A stretch of 64,000 bases of DNA from JACMLD01 sp047602295 (GTDB lineage Bacteria > Bacteroidota > Bacteroidia > Chitinophagales > Chitinophagaceae), in the NCBI GenBank assembly GCA_047602295.1, contig JASGHP010000001.1, positions 2,604,001 through 2,668,000 on the forward strand. Direction: 5' to 3'. The translations under genes and the position numbers were made by a program. The notes below the pieces were generated by a model that did not search any database, was not told the origin of the DNA, and was given only the letters and a program-made list of their open reading frames with translations. Shown here piece after piece: positions 17,567 to 25,995 of the stretch (position 1 is the first letter of the stretch; each line of letters starts with the position of its first letter).

Positions 17567-19828
17567 TTAATTGCGCACTACCTGTTTTGAAACAGGAGCA
17601 CAACTCAAAATGCTGTCTGCAATTGCTTCCATATTCAGCTTCTTAAGAGTAACGAGATCAATAGCATCTTTTCCCTCTGTTATTTTTATACATTGATTGC
17701 AATGAATGTTTTTAAATGTTTGCACTGTATTGTTGCCTGCCCAGGTAATAGTTAATTCGTCAATCATGTCCGACTGTCCAATGCCTATTTCTCTTCTCAA
17801 TGGAGAACTGCCAAAGCTTCCACCAGAGTTTACATCGCGATAGACAATTCTTTGCACTCCTTTTTCTGTAAATTTTATTTTTATGCGGCTTCCTATTGCG
17901 GAGCGATTACATTTTGTTCCCACAACATCTATGTATATCCAGTGATTATTGTTTTGCCCGGGGTTTAAATAAACAGAATTATAATAAGCATCTCCATCGT
18001 AAGCGCCACCTGATACTAAAAAAATATCCTGGTCTCCATCATTGTCTATGTCTGAAAAAGCAACGCCATGCCCTTTTTGCAGATTGCCAACTCTTGCTGA
18101 AACAGTCACATCCTCAAATTTTTTCCCGTCTATATTCCTGAATAATCTGTTTGGTGCCACTGAACTAAATTCGGGATTGCCTGTGCCCAGGTACATGTCT
18201 AAATAGCCATCATAATCTATATCGCCAAAATTTGATCCCATGGCAAATACAGCATGCGCAAGATCTGTTTGCGCAGCAACATTGGTGAACGTGCCATCAT
18301 GATTGTTGTGATAGAGGTATATTTTTCCCGCTGAATTATTTTCCCGGTGCAATGCATCTTCCGCAACTGTATAGGCCATTGTTTTGTCTCGACTGGGTTG
18401 ATAACCGCAAACAAAAATATCAGGCCAGCCATCGTTGTCATAATCAAAAAACCAGTCAGGAAAACTATTTAGACCATCTTGTTGTATGCCGGCAATACCC
18501 GATACATCTTCAAAATGCGGTACACCGTTTTTTACACCTTCGTTTTTTAATAACAGCCTGTTGCCGCTACAAGTGGAAATAAAAATATCCATCAGGCCAT
18601 CGTTGTTATAATCCGCAGAAGTAACACCTTTTACAAAGCCCACAATATTGCAACCTGCCTGTTCAGCAACATTTGTAAAACCACCTTTGCGATTGCTCAT
18701 AAATAATTCGCAGGATTGAGGGTCTGTAGAGTCACTTGTTTCGTTGCCAATAAACAAATCGAGCCAGCCGTCATTATTAAAGTCGCGCCACACAGCCGTT
18801 TGTGTAGGATGCATAGAAAACAAACCAGCCTCCAGTGTAACATCAGTAAATGTATTGTTGCCGTTATTGCGCAGTAAAGAATTGGGCTGTTTACCAAATT
18901 TGCGCAACCATGCTCCTCTTAACACTAATATGTCTTTGAAGCCGTCATTGTTATAATCGGTTTGCACAATGTTTAATCCACCTTTCACCTTGCTAATTCC
19001 TGAAGCATCAGAAATATCAGTAAAACTTCCATTGCCATTGTTGGAAAAAAAATGCATGGGTGCACCAGGATTCATGTCGGAACTAACTATGTCCATCAAG
19101 CCGTCGTTGTTAAAATCTTCAACAATCATTCCACCAGCCCTGTTTTTTGTATCCAGTCTTAATTGTGGGGCAATATCCTTAAAAGCCTTTACCGGGTGTT
19201 CAGCTAAGTCCTTATCTAAATCGGGTATCAGCCATTGCGGCGGCACTTTGGATGGATATTCTCCCAGCGTCATATAGGCGATATTAATAAGCCAGCGTGA
19301 TTCAAGATCTGAGCTGTCCAAAGTGAGTAAAGCAGTATAGGCTTTGATTGCTTCGTTAGAACCTTCTGCTATATGGTGCATCCCTGTTCCAATAATAGGC
19401 ATAATGCAAGAAGCAGTAGAATGTCCTGTTATGCAGTTTTGTCTTTCACCCAGTCTTAAACCAGTAATGGCATATTGTCTAAACAGCTGCTGGTACAACT
19501 GTATAGTAGGTGGTTTAAAATTAAGCAGCATTTGATTCATTATCTCCAGCGCTTGTTTCTCATCTCCAGCCTCCAACAATGCGGTAGCTTTATAAAATTG
19601 CATTTCTATGAGATGGCTATTGTCTGAAACATTTGCCTTCATAGACGAATCTATATAACTAAGCTTGGCACCGGATGCATAAGGGTTTTCATTAGTTTCA
19701 TTCGCATGGCGAACACTATCAAGAATGGTAACCATATTTCTATCATGGCTACCCGATTTTTTCTGATTTGAAAAATTACAGGATATAAGGCAAATGGAAA
19801 GACAAAGTGTAATGAAAACTTTTTTCAA
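17567..19828 (-). CDS. FG-GAP/VCBS repeat lipoprotein, CRTAC1 type with ASPIC/UnbV domain
   Basis: A 753-residue lipoprotein (signal MKKVFITLCLSICLISC, Cys18). The N-terminal ~200 residues are helical and TPR-like. The centre carries at least seven calcium-binding propeller motifs of the D-x-[ND]-x-D-G form: DFNNDGLMDI, DYNNDGFKDI, DFNNDGWLDL, DYNNDGLMDI, DYDNDGWPDI, DIDYDGYLDM and DIDNDGDQDI. The C-terminus (GSRIKIKFTEKGVQRIVYRDV ... ELTITWAGN) is an ASPIC/UnbV module. Such proteins fold as integrin-like beta-propellers at the cell surface; in Bacteroidota they often accompany SusC/SusD pairs, but none is adjacent here. Function unknown. Confidence 0.9.
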   Translation of the reverse strand: MKKVFITLCLSICLISCNFSNQKKSGSHDRNMVTILDSVRHANETNENPYASGAKLSYIDSSMKANVSDNSHLIEMQFYKATALLEAGDEKQALEIMNQMLLNFKPPTIQLYQQLFRQYAITGLRLGERQNCITGHSTASCIMPIIGTGMHHIAEGSNEAIKAYTALLTLDSSDLESRWLINIAYMTLGEYPSKVPPQWLIPDLDKDLAEHPVKAFKDIAPQLRLDTKNRAGGMIVEDFNNDGLMDIVSSDMNPGAPMHFFSNNGNGSFTDISDASGISKVKGGLNIVQTDYNNDGFKDILVLRGAWLRKFGKQPNSLLRNNGNNTFTDVTLEAGLFSMHPTQTAVWRDFNNDGWLDLFIGNETSDSTDPQSCELFMSNRKGGFTNVAEQAGCNIVGFVKGVTSADYNNDGLMDIFISTCSGNRLLLKNEGVKNGVPHFEDVSGIAGIQQDGLNSFPDWFFDYDNDGWPDIFVCGYQPSRDKTMAYTVAEDALHRENNSAGKIYLYHNNHDGTFTNVAAQTDLAHAVFAMGSNFGDIDYDGYLDMYLGTGNPEFSSVAPNRLFRNIDGKKFEDVTVSARVGNLQKGHGVAFSDIDNDGDQDIFLVSGGAYDGDAYYNSVYLNPGQNNNHWIYIDVVGTKCNRSAIGSRIKIKFTEKGVQRIVYRDVNSGGSFGSSPLRREIGIGQSDMIDELTITWAGNNTVQTFKNIHCNQCIKITEGKDAIDLVTLKKLNMEAIADSILSCAPVSKQVVRN

Positions 19829-20063
19829 TGCATTCGTTTAGAAATTAAATATACAGCTTTTGTAGTAGTACGGGTTGTTGACTGGATAATATGTCTACAA
19901 TTGGAAAGACTGATTTCGCCTATAGCAAGTGAGTCTTCTGCACATGCTGAACTACGGCGTTGTATTACCAACCTGCTTTGCTGTTTTATAACTATTGATT
20001 AGAAGATTAAGCAGTAGATAAAATTCAGGTGATTGGGTAATTAGTAAAACAGCTATTTGCGCA

Positions 20064-20729
20064 TTATTGCTGGCTTTCTTTTTCCTGCTCACGTTTGGCT
20101 ATTACATCTTTACGCCTTTGCCTGGCTATATAAATAGTTGCCAGCAATAAAACAGGTATTTTAAAAAGCAGAAGAAAGAATGCAATAGTGGGTACAAAGA
20201 AACTAAGGATAACAGAGAGCAACCCGTTTATCATGTCGAAATTAAACATGGCGCGAAAATGTTTTCGCCTTTCGTCTGAAAGAGTGGCTGCATCAATGAA
20301 ATCCGGCTTTACATCTGCAGTGTCCCAAATGCCGTTCTGGCAAATGGTTAATGCAAAAATATTAAGGCTGTATAAAAAGATGGCAGCAGCATCGCCAAAA
20401 TGAGTGCTCAGCAAATTGGTAGAAAAGGGAAGCGTTACAATAAAAAACAACCAGGTGATATTATACACCATCGTCCATTGGCTCATCTTGTGTATGTACG
20501 TATACATCTGGTGATGTGTGCGCCAGAAATTAGCAATGTTCACAAATGAAAGAAAAAAGGCGAGATAAGTTTTCCATGGCAACAGCAAGTCACGAAAAGT
20601 AAGATGATGGCTTTCGGGAAGATCCAGTTTTAGATCAAGTGCCAGCAAGGTAATGGCAATGGCAACAATGGCATCGCTGAAAAACAGGACGCGTTCGTAA
20701 GGAATTTCTTCTTTCTCAAAATCTGCCAT
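20064..20729 (-). CDS. TMEM175-family (DUF1211) potassium channel-like membrane protein
   Basis: A 221-residue protein with about six membrane helices. The first helix carries the family signature RVLFFSDAIVAIAITLLALDL, which matches the R-x3-FSDAxxAIAxTLL motif that lines the pore in prokaryotic TMEM175 channels. The second conserved block FVNIANFWRTHHQMY is also present. Prokaryotic members have one six-helix repeat and form tetramers that conduct K+. It is transcribed alone; a -7 promoter box ends only five bases before the ATG, so the mRNA may be leaderless. Confidence 0.88.
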   Translation of the reverse strand: MADFEKEEIPYERVLFFSDAIVAIAITLLALDLKLDLPESHHLTFRDLLLPWKTYLAFFLSFVNIANFWRTHHQMYTYIHKMSQWTMVYNITWLFFIVTLPFSTNLLSTHFGDAAAIFLYSLNIFALTICQNGIWDTADVKPDFIDAATLSDERRKHFRAMFNFDMINGLLSVILSFFVPTIAFFLLLFKIPVLLLATIYIARQRRKDVIAKREQEKESQQ

Positions 20730-20734
20730 GTTTG

Positions 20735-20742
20735 CAAATATA
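20735..20742 (-). promoter_or_regulatory. -7 promoter box of the TMEM175-like gene
   Basis: The complement of 20735-20742 is TATATTTG, matching TAnnTTTG. Only five bases separate it from the start codon at 20729. No clear -33 TTG was seen at the expected distance. Confidence 0.45.
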
Positions 20743-20864
20743 TCGCCAGTAACATTCCATCGTAAAAATAATTTGCCGGCCTGGCTGCTTCGGGCAATCT
20801 ATCGTAAATTTAGCTAGGCTTTGTTAAGGAATTGCACTGGTAGGGGCGGGACATCATTTTTGGA

Positions 20865-20872
20865 TATATTTG
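20865..20872 (+). promoter_or_regulatory. -7 promoter box of the lipocalin-like lipoprotein gene
   Basis: TATATTTG at 20865-20872 fits the Bacteroidota -7 consensus and lies 15 bases before the ATG at 20888, predicting a very short leader. Confidence 0.45.
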
Positions 20873-20887
20873 CGCAAACGCATTATC

Positions 20888-21343
20888 ATGTCTGTGAAAC
20901 CTGTCTTTTGTGTTTGTATTATTTTCTTTATTACCATTTTCTTCTCTTGTCAAAAAAGCATCAGTGATTTTGCCGGCGGCAGCGATAGTACCGGGCATAC
21001 CGTTGCTTCTATTGCCGGTGTATACAAACTAAAATCTATTGTGTGGACTTATGCCGGCACCAGTATAAATATTTATGATTCGCTGGATGCCTGCGAGAAA
21101 GATGATCTCTATAATTTTAGAAGCGATTATTCTTTTATAAGAACGGATACTGGCATTGTATGCAATCCACCTAATAGTGGTGCAGCCTTATGGGGTATAC
21201 GCAACGATAGTTTTTATACAGTGGTTGGTTCTTCTGTTAGCATTGCAAAAATTAAAAGCTACGACGGAACCAATCTTGCATTGCAGGGAACTCCGCCCTC
21301 AGACCCCACTGTAGTGGCGGTTACAACATTTACAAAGCAATAG
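20888..21343 (+). CDS. Lipocalin-like lipoprotein
   Basis: The frame is open from 20870, but the ATG at 20888 gives a clean signal peptide MSVKPVFCVCIIFFITIFFSC and 151 residues, and lies properly downstream of a -7 promoter box. The mature protein begins with a Ser/Gly linker, then AGVYKLKSIVWTYAGT, a conserved CEKDDLYNFRSD block, and a Cys-containing segment before GAALWGI. The CEKDD and paired-Cys pattern matches small lipocalin-like proteins common in Chitinophagaceae. A ligand-binding beta-barrel is likely; the ligand is unknown. Confidence 0.7.
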   Translation: MSVKPVFCVCIIFFITIFFSCQKSISDFAGGSDSTGHTVASIAGVYKLKSIVWTYAGTSINIYDSLDACEKDDLYNFRSDYSFIRTDTGIVCNPPNSGAALWGIRNDSFYTVVGSSVSIAKIKSYDGTNLALQGTPPSDPTVVAVTTFTKQ

Positions 21344-21385
21344 TTGCAGCATAACTCTCATTACTAACCTTAATTACTTAATCAA

Positions 21386-22210
21386 TTGAGAAAAAGTTTT
21401 CTTTTTGTGATGATTTTTGTTATCGCATCCTGCGAAATGAGCGGGCAGCTTTTACCAATTGGGTACAATTATGTAATGGCTTCTATAAAGAGAAAAGAAC
21501 ATTTCTTGAAAAAGGTTTCGTTTGGCGATGGTTTTTCAATGCTGGGGCTTGTTCCGGATGCGGACACAACAACTGTATTTAGAAGTTTGTGTTTTGAAAT
21601 AGATTCCGCAGCGCAATACAAGCTCATACAAAAAGAATGGTATGGCTGGGATAAACCAGATTCATTGTCAGATCAACATATTTACCGGCTGTACATTATT
21701 AAAGATCATGAAATAAAAAAGGAATGGAATGTTTTTCCTGCTGTTGCCTTAATTTATCACAACTATGAATATTATAGTTTTGATACTGCATTACTTAGAA
21801 CAGCAGCAATAAAGTATCCATTAAATTATACTGTTAAGGTAGATTCGTTTAGCAGCAATGAAGCTTTTTTGCAGTTTAAAACGGCTGCAAAAAATAATCC
21901 TTCGTTTCTCTTTTTAAAAGATCCTGCAAAAGTTTATGAAGGAAGTTTTGAAGTGTCTGTAAACCTAAGTGAGAAAATAGCAACTAATGAAGATGCGGGT
22001 AAAGCATTGATGGCTTATTGTGCGCAGGCAGCAAAGAAATCGCGGTTTGGTGTTTTTCATGGCACAGATGATGCAGGTAATCTTAAGGTTGCTAATTTTA
22101 TTGTTAAGACAGATAAGGAATTTTACAATCGGTTTGAGTTTACCACCTCAACAAAAGGCTTATGGAAACCTGAACTGCTGATTGTAAAATCATACTGGAG
22201 AAATGAATAA
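21386..22210 (+). CDS. Secreted protein of unknown function (TTG start)
   Basis: A 274-residue product if translation starts at the TTG at 21386. That start is supported because it gives a complete signal peptide (RKSFLFVMIFVIASCEMSGQ) and no ATG does so. The Cys in IASC could make it a lipoprotein, or cleavage may fall after SGQ. I recognise no domain; the sequence is mixed alpha/beta with several Tyr/Trp-rich blocks (KEWYGWDKPDSLSDQ, LIYHNYEYYSFD). It lies 42 bases after the lipocalin-like gene and could be cotranscribed. The stop codon falls inside the stem of a perfect 22-base hairpin. Confidence 0.7.
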   Translation: MRKSFLFVMIFVIASCEMSGQLLPIGYNYVMASIKRKEHFLKKVSFGDGFSMLGLVPDADTTTVFRSLCFEIDSAAQYKLIQKEWYGWDKPDSLSDQHIYRLYIIKDHEIKKEWNVFPAVALIYHNYEYYSFDTALLRTAAIKYPLNYTVKVDSFSSNEAFLQFKTAAKNNPSFLFLKDPAKVYEGSFEVSVNLSEKIATNEDAGKALMAYCAQAAKKSRFGVFHGTDDAGNLKVANFIVKTDKEFYNRFEFTTSTKGLWKPELLIVKSYWRNE

Positions 22211-22250
22211 ACAAAAGCCGCAGCAACGCTGCGGCTTTTGTTTATTCATT
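22202..22250. terminator. Bidirectional terminator with perfect 22-bp stem
   Basis: Arms 22202-22223 and 22229-22250 are perfect complements around the loop CAACG. The GC core AAAGCCGCAG/CTGCGGCTTT is flanked by A- and T-rich arms, so either strand ends in a T-rich tract. It serves the plus-strand gene ending at 22210, whose stop codon it contains, and possibly the convergent minus-strand gene ending at 22381. Confidence 0.85.
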
Positions 22251-22380
22251 GTTTAGTTTCTTTCTGCTTATGCCAGTGATGAAAATGGCAGAGCGAACTG
22301 AAGCTGATTAAAGATATATTGTACAAGTGAGTGACACAACAAAAGGTCAACAAAGGGCAAATGCTGGTTCTAACCAATGC

Positions 22381-22872
22381 TTACTTTAACGTAAACCTCG
22401 CTGTTAGCCCAAATGCATCTGGTACAAAATTGATGCTGGGCAGAATATCCAGTTCAGGTTTCCAATCTAAAGAGAGATTGAGTGGTATGTTTTGAAATTT
22501 ATAATCGAGGCCAATAGCGCCGGTAGGGCCCAGATAAGTAGTATGATCCTGGAAGCCGACATAGCCACCCACACCATAATACCATTTTAAGCCGGGTGTT
22601 GCATTTAACGGGTTATGTATTTCGTATAAGCCGCCAATGCCAAACCGGCTACCGCCGTAAGATATCAAACCATCTATGGCACTTTTTTCTGTAAGAAAAT
22701 ATTTAACGGATATGGAATTGCTAAGTGTTGGTGATGATGTACTGAAACGGATACCAAGTCCCAGCTTGTAATCTTCTCCTGAAGTGGTGCTGCTGGTGGT
22801 TGCATCCTGCGCCTGCACAGCGGTTATAGCCATTGCGCTGCAGGCAAAAAGGGTGAGCAATATTCTGCGCAT
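22381..22872 (-). CDS. Small outer-membrane beta-barrel protein
   Basis: A 163-residue protein with a signal peptide MRRILLTLFACSAMAITAV ending in QAQ. The mature part alternates hydrophobic and polar residues with Gly/Tyr/Phe-rich strands (LGIRFSTSSPTLSNSISVKY, LISYGGSRFGIGGLYE, YYGVGGYVGFQDHT) and ends in FTLK after the aromatic GLTARF, as in outer-membrane barrels recognised by BAM. About eight strands are expected. It is a single gene, and the function is unknown. Confidence 0.75.
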   Translation of the reverse strand: MRRILLTLFACSAMAITAVQAQDATTSSTTSGEDYKLGLGIRFSTSSPTLSNSISVKYFLTEKSAIDGLISYGGSRFGIGGLYEIHNPLNATPGLKWYYGVGGYVGFQDHTTYLGPTGAIGLDYKFQNIPLNLSLDWKPELDILPSINFVPDAFGLTARFTLK

Positions 22873-22949
22873 GTGTATAGAGTTTGATATGTCTAAACGA
22901 AAAAATAATGCCGGGAGAGGTATGAGGCGTTGTAAAATGATGTTAAGAA

Positions 22950-23012
22950 AGTTATTAGCTGATAGCTACAAGCTACAAGCTTGTTACTTCTTATTGCGTG
23001 ATGGCTAATCAT
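22950..23012. repeat. Heptad repeat tract upstream of the barrel gene
   Basis: The sequence divides in phase as agttatt, agctgat, agctaca, agctaca, agcttgt, tacttct, tattgcg, tgatggc, taatcat. The AGCT core is repeated four times at seven-base spacing. Confidence 0.75.
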
Positions 23013-23058
23013 TAAGGTTTGAACAAACAATTTTACTTAACGCTGTACACTAAAAAAT

Positions 23059-23114
23059 AGTAACTCCAACAGCTTGTGGCTTGCGGCTAGTAACTTGCAA
23101 CTGCTCTCTAGTTC
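23059..23114. repeat. Heptad repeat tract running into the OstA-like stop codon
   Basis: In-phase units are agtaact, ccaacag, cttgtgg, cttgcgg, ctagtaa, cttgcaa, ctgctct, ctagttc, with consensus CTTGNRR. The last unit contains the stop codon (23108-23110, minus strand) of the OstA-like gene. Confidence 0.75.
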
Positions 23115-24751
23115 TCAAACAACTCAAACTTAGTTTTGGGCCTTTTATCATCCTGCCATTTAAAATTTTTAAGTAGCTTTTTATCGTCTGGCGTTTGTTT
23201 AAACGGATACATGGTGCCGGTAACATCGTGTATAAAAACTACTTTCTTAAGTTCTTTATTTTCAAAACGCATATCTATTATGTCTCCACTGGCATTATTA
23301 ACTCCTACGATGGCCTGGTTTTCATCCGTTGCATAATAAATGCTTTGTGCGGGCGAGCCCTTGCTGCGCATGTAATCCATTTCGCCATTTTTAAAATAAC
23401 CGTTGATGGTTTTGCCACTTATCTGGTTGTACATATTGACACCGGCTTTATTAATGGCAAAGCCGTTTTCAAAAGCATAAATGCGATCTGCTTTGCTGTT
23501 TTTTGTAAAGAGGTAAATAGTGTCACCTGTAACCTGGCTGCCACTGGCCCACATGATAGGATTGGTGAGTAAACGAAAAACAGAATCGCGGGCAGAGTAG
23601 AAAAGACTATCGCACACTGCTTGCAACGAATCTGAGAAAATGCGCACATGGTGATAGCAATGAAAATATCTTATATCGCTGGTGTCGTTGGGATTATTAG
23701 TAGCAGCGCTGGCATTAATAACAGTAGTATTCTTTATTGTATCTACATGCAAGTCTGCAAATGCAGAATCTTTAAGATCTCTTAGCCTTGCAGAATACAT
23801 AGTGTCTGAGCTAATGTAGATAGAGTCTTTGTCTTGCTGTATAATCATCAGCGGATGCTGCGTGGCAAGAAAAGTATTTTTCTTTTTATCGGCATCAAGT
23901 GCATTCGCTAAAATAGAAACTTTCTGTACGCTATCAATAAATACTGCATTGCCTCTTACTGTTGTAATACCGGTGGAGTCATCTGTATGTATATCATCGC
24001 CGGTAACTGTTATGCCTTTACCGTCTTTTATGATAGAGCGTTTGCCAAAAGTGGCACGGTGCTGCTTCATGTCGTAATAACCATCTGAGGTTTCTATATT
24101 GGCGCCGCTACTATCTTTAATGTAAGTTTTGGTAATAAAAGTAGCTATCTGTGTTTCTGTATTGTAGAGTAATGAATCGGTGTCTACATTTTGTTTCGGA
24201 TCCCGAAGCTTAACTTCTTTTTTAAAATAAACATCTTTCAAGTCTGCGTAGTAGGTGGCTTCTTTGCTGGTAATAGTGGTGGTGCCGGAAACTATTTTTC
24301 CTCCCGTGGTGTATACACCTGTTTTTGCCTTGGTATCGTATTGCAATTCATCTGTGGTAAGCACGCCTTTGCCATCTGTAAGTCTTACTTTTTTCTTTAG
24401 TGTCGCAGTTTTTGTATCTATATGATAAATCAGGTATTCGCCATAGGTATGCACACTGTCTGCATCATTGATGTGTACATTGCCAAATGCTTCCAATATG
24501 TTCAGGTGCTTATTGATAACCGCACTGTCGCAATAAAACTTTGTATTGTCTTGCTGCAATTGCACTTTACCAGCAAGTATCTGCAATTGTGTAACAGAGT
24601 CTATTTTTTGAAAACGAAGCCTGTCGCTGTGTATCTGGTTTACAATGCTAACAGTATCGCCCGGTGCTTTGTGCGACGATGTATCCTGCGCAACAACCCT
24701 TCCTATATTGGCCAGTAAAATGAGGAAACAAACAAGTAGATATTTGGGCAT
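23108..24751 (-). CDS. OstA-like periplasmic protein of lipopolysaccharide export
   Basis: A 547-residue protein with an N-terminal signal peptide (MPKYLLVCFLILLANIG...VVAQ). The body is a long series of beta-jellyroll strands typical of the LptA/OstA family: GKVQLQQDNTKFYCDSAVI, YGEYLIYHIDTKTATLKKKV, DELQYDTKAKTGVYTTGGKI, DDIHTDDSTGITTVRGNAVF. Such proteins form the bridge that carries LPS across the periplasm. It is much longer than E. coli LptA (about 185), as is normal in Bacteroidota. It is encoded three bases after the MlaD gene and close to an amidase and LptD, forming an envelope-biogenesis cluster. Confidence 0.85.
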   Translation of the reverse strand: MPKYLLVCFLILLANIGRVVAQDTSSHKAPGDTVSIVNQIHSDRLRFQKIDSVTQLQILAGKVQLQQDNTKFYCDSAVINKHLNILEAFGNVHINDADSVHTYGEYLIYHIDTKTATLKKKVRLTDGKGVLTTDELQYDTKAKTGVYTTGGKIVSGTTTITSKEATYYADLKDVYFKKEVKLRDPKQNVDTDSLLYNTETQIATFITKTYIKDSSGANIETSDGYYDMKQHRATFGKRSIIKDGKGITVTGDDIHTDDSTGITTVRGNAVFIDSVQKVSILANALDADKKKNTFLATQHPLMIIQQDKDSIYISSDTMYSARLRDLKDSAFADLHVDTIKNTTVINASAATNNPNDTSDIRYFHCYHHVRIFSDSLQAVCDSLFYSARDSVFRLLTNPIMWASGSQVTGDTIYLFTKNSKADRIYAFENGFAINKAGVNMYNQISGKTINGYFKNGEMDYMRSKGSPAQSIYYATDENQAIVGVNNASGDIIDMRFENKELKKVVFIHDVTGTMYPFKQTPDDKKLLKNFKWQDDKRPKTKFELFEN

Positions 24752-24754
24752 CTA

Positions 24755-25759
24755 TTATTTTTTCGGTAATGGGGCATTGGCGGAGTCATCTACCAATGGC
24801 GATGTCAACGGGCCTGTTTTATCTTTCTTGCCGCCAAACACGCTTACCTGTACATAGCGTTTGGGGTGCGCCCTGAAATCGTCCAGCAAAATATTTAATT
24901 TGTAAGAAGTGCTTTCCAAATTTTTATACAATTTGGGATCATTTAACAGTAAACCAATTGAACCATCTTTGCTATTGGCTTTTGCAATAACACCTTTCAA
25001 CTCGGTCATGGTTCCTTGCAGGCTGGCAAGTGTTTCTTCAATCTTCATATTGGCAAACTTGCTGCTGGCTTTGTTAAGGTTGCCCAGTGTGCTATCTATA
25101 TTACCATTGTTTTTGGCAAGGTTAGCAGTAAACGTGTTTACATTGCTTAATGATTTTGCCAGTGTACCTGTTTCTGCATTCAGCAGTTTTTGCAATTCTG
25201 CAGAGCTGGTAGTAAGATTTCCAATGATGGCGTGAAAATTATTTTTTGTAGCAGGATCAAAATAAGTGCCCACTACTTTCAATAAAGAGTCGAGGCTGTT
25301 AACAGCACCGTTTACAGAAGTGAGTGCAGGGTTTAGTGAAGCTTTTAATCCATCTATAAGACCAGCATTGTTTTGCGTAAGCAGTGTGTCTTTATTTTTT
25401 AGTAAGTCTTTACTGTCTCCTTTAGTAATAGAGATAGAAGCAGCACCCAATAAATCTGAGCTAATGCTGGCAAAGGAGTTTTTGGGTATGTCTATATCTT
25501 TTGTAAGGTTGATGGTTACCACCACGCTATCCAGGTTGCGGTTTTTTTCGTGCATCTCGTACACTTTGCCCACTTGCAAACCATTTATGGTAACAGGGTT
25601 GGCCACGGCAAGCCCGTCCACTTTCTGAAACACCGCATATATTTCTGTATTGGCCTTGCTCAGTATGTTTTTGCCTTTCAGGAAATTGAAACCAAGAATC
25701 AGCAATGTAATGGATACAGCAGCCAGCGCACCCACTTTTGTTTCATTAGAAACTTTCAT
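24755..25759 (-). CDS. MlaD/MCE-domain lipid transport protein
   Basis: A 334-residue inner-membrane anchored protein. A transmembrane helix (VGALAAVSITLLILGFNFLKG, about residues 8-28) is followed by the MCE domain: IYAVFQKVDGLAVANPVTIN, GLQVGKVYEM and ISSDLLGAASISITKGDS (about 40-120). The C-terminal ~200 residues are helical and probably form the central coiled tunnel or needle. MCE proteins move phospholipids between membranes. The usual MlaE/MlaF ABC partners are not adjacent; in Bacteroidota an MCE gene beside an OstA-like gene and a cell-wall amidase is a familiar arrangement. It is cotranscribed with the OstA-like gene (3-base gap). Confidence 0.9.
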   Translation of the reverse strand: MKVSNETKVGALAAVSITLLILGFNFLKGKNILSKANTEIYAVFQKVDGLAVANPVTINGLQVGKVYEMHEKNRNLDSVVVTINLTKDIDIPKNSFASISSDLLGAASISITKGDSKDLLKNKDTLLTQNNAGLIDGLKASLNPALTSVNGAVNSLDSLLKVVGTYFDPATKNNFHAIIGNLTTSSAELQKLLNAETGTLAKSLSNVNTFTANLAKNNGNIDSTLGNLNKASSKFANMKIEETLASLQGTMTELKGVIAKANSKDGSIGLLLNDPKLYKNLESTSYKLNILLDDFRAHPKRYVQVSVFGGKKDKTGPLTSPLVDDSANAPLPKK

Positions 25760-25806
25760 GTACAGGATATTTATGAATAAACGGGTTTCCCAGCTTCATT
25801 ATGTTG

Positions 25807-25814
25807 CAAACCTA
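25807..25814 (-). promoter_or_regulatory. -7 promoter box of the mlaD-ostA operon
   Basis: The complement of 25807-25814 is TAGGTTTG, matching TAnnTTTG, about 48 bases upstream of the MlaD start. The terminator of the amidase gene lies just upstream, so a promoter is expected here. No clear -33 element was seen. Confidence 0.4.
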
Positions 25815-25929
25815 CAGGAAATTGCTGAAAAAAAATATTGAGGGATAGTCTATTATGATAATTAGCAACCAATTCGATTACTGATATTAATGGTAGATAT
25901 GACCCCATTCAGGCACAACAGAAACCTGG

Positions 25930-25959
25930 GCAAATAAAAAGGGCACCAATACGGTGCCC
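25930..25959 (-). terminator. Intrinsic terminator of the amidase gene
   Basis: Arms GGGCACC (25941-25947) and GGTGCCC (25953-25959) with a 5-base loop, followed on the minus strand by TTTTTATTTG. It lies 37 bases past the amidase stop and separates that gene from mlaD. Confidence 0.85.
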
Positions 25960-25995
25960 AAAGTTTTTATCTAATAAGTGATTTTATGCTGTGTA

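Noticed and set aside
19829..20063. Possible small gene or RNA in the spacer after the CRTAC1-type gene
   Set aside because: No convincing frame, hairpin with T-tract or promoter box was found on either strand.
23829..24718. Several plus-strand frames opposite the OstA-like gene
   Set aside because: All are antisense shadows of a single, well-supported minus-strand gene.
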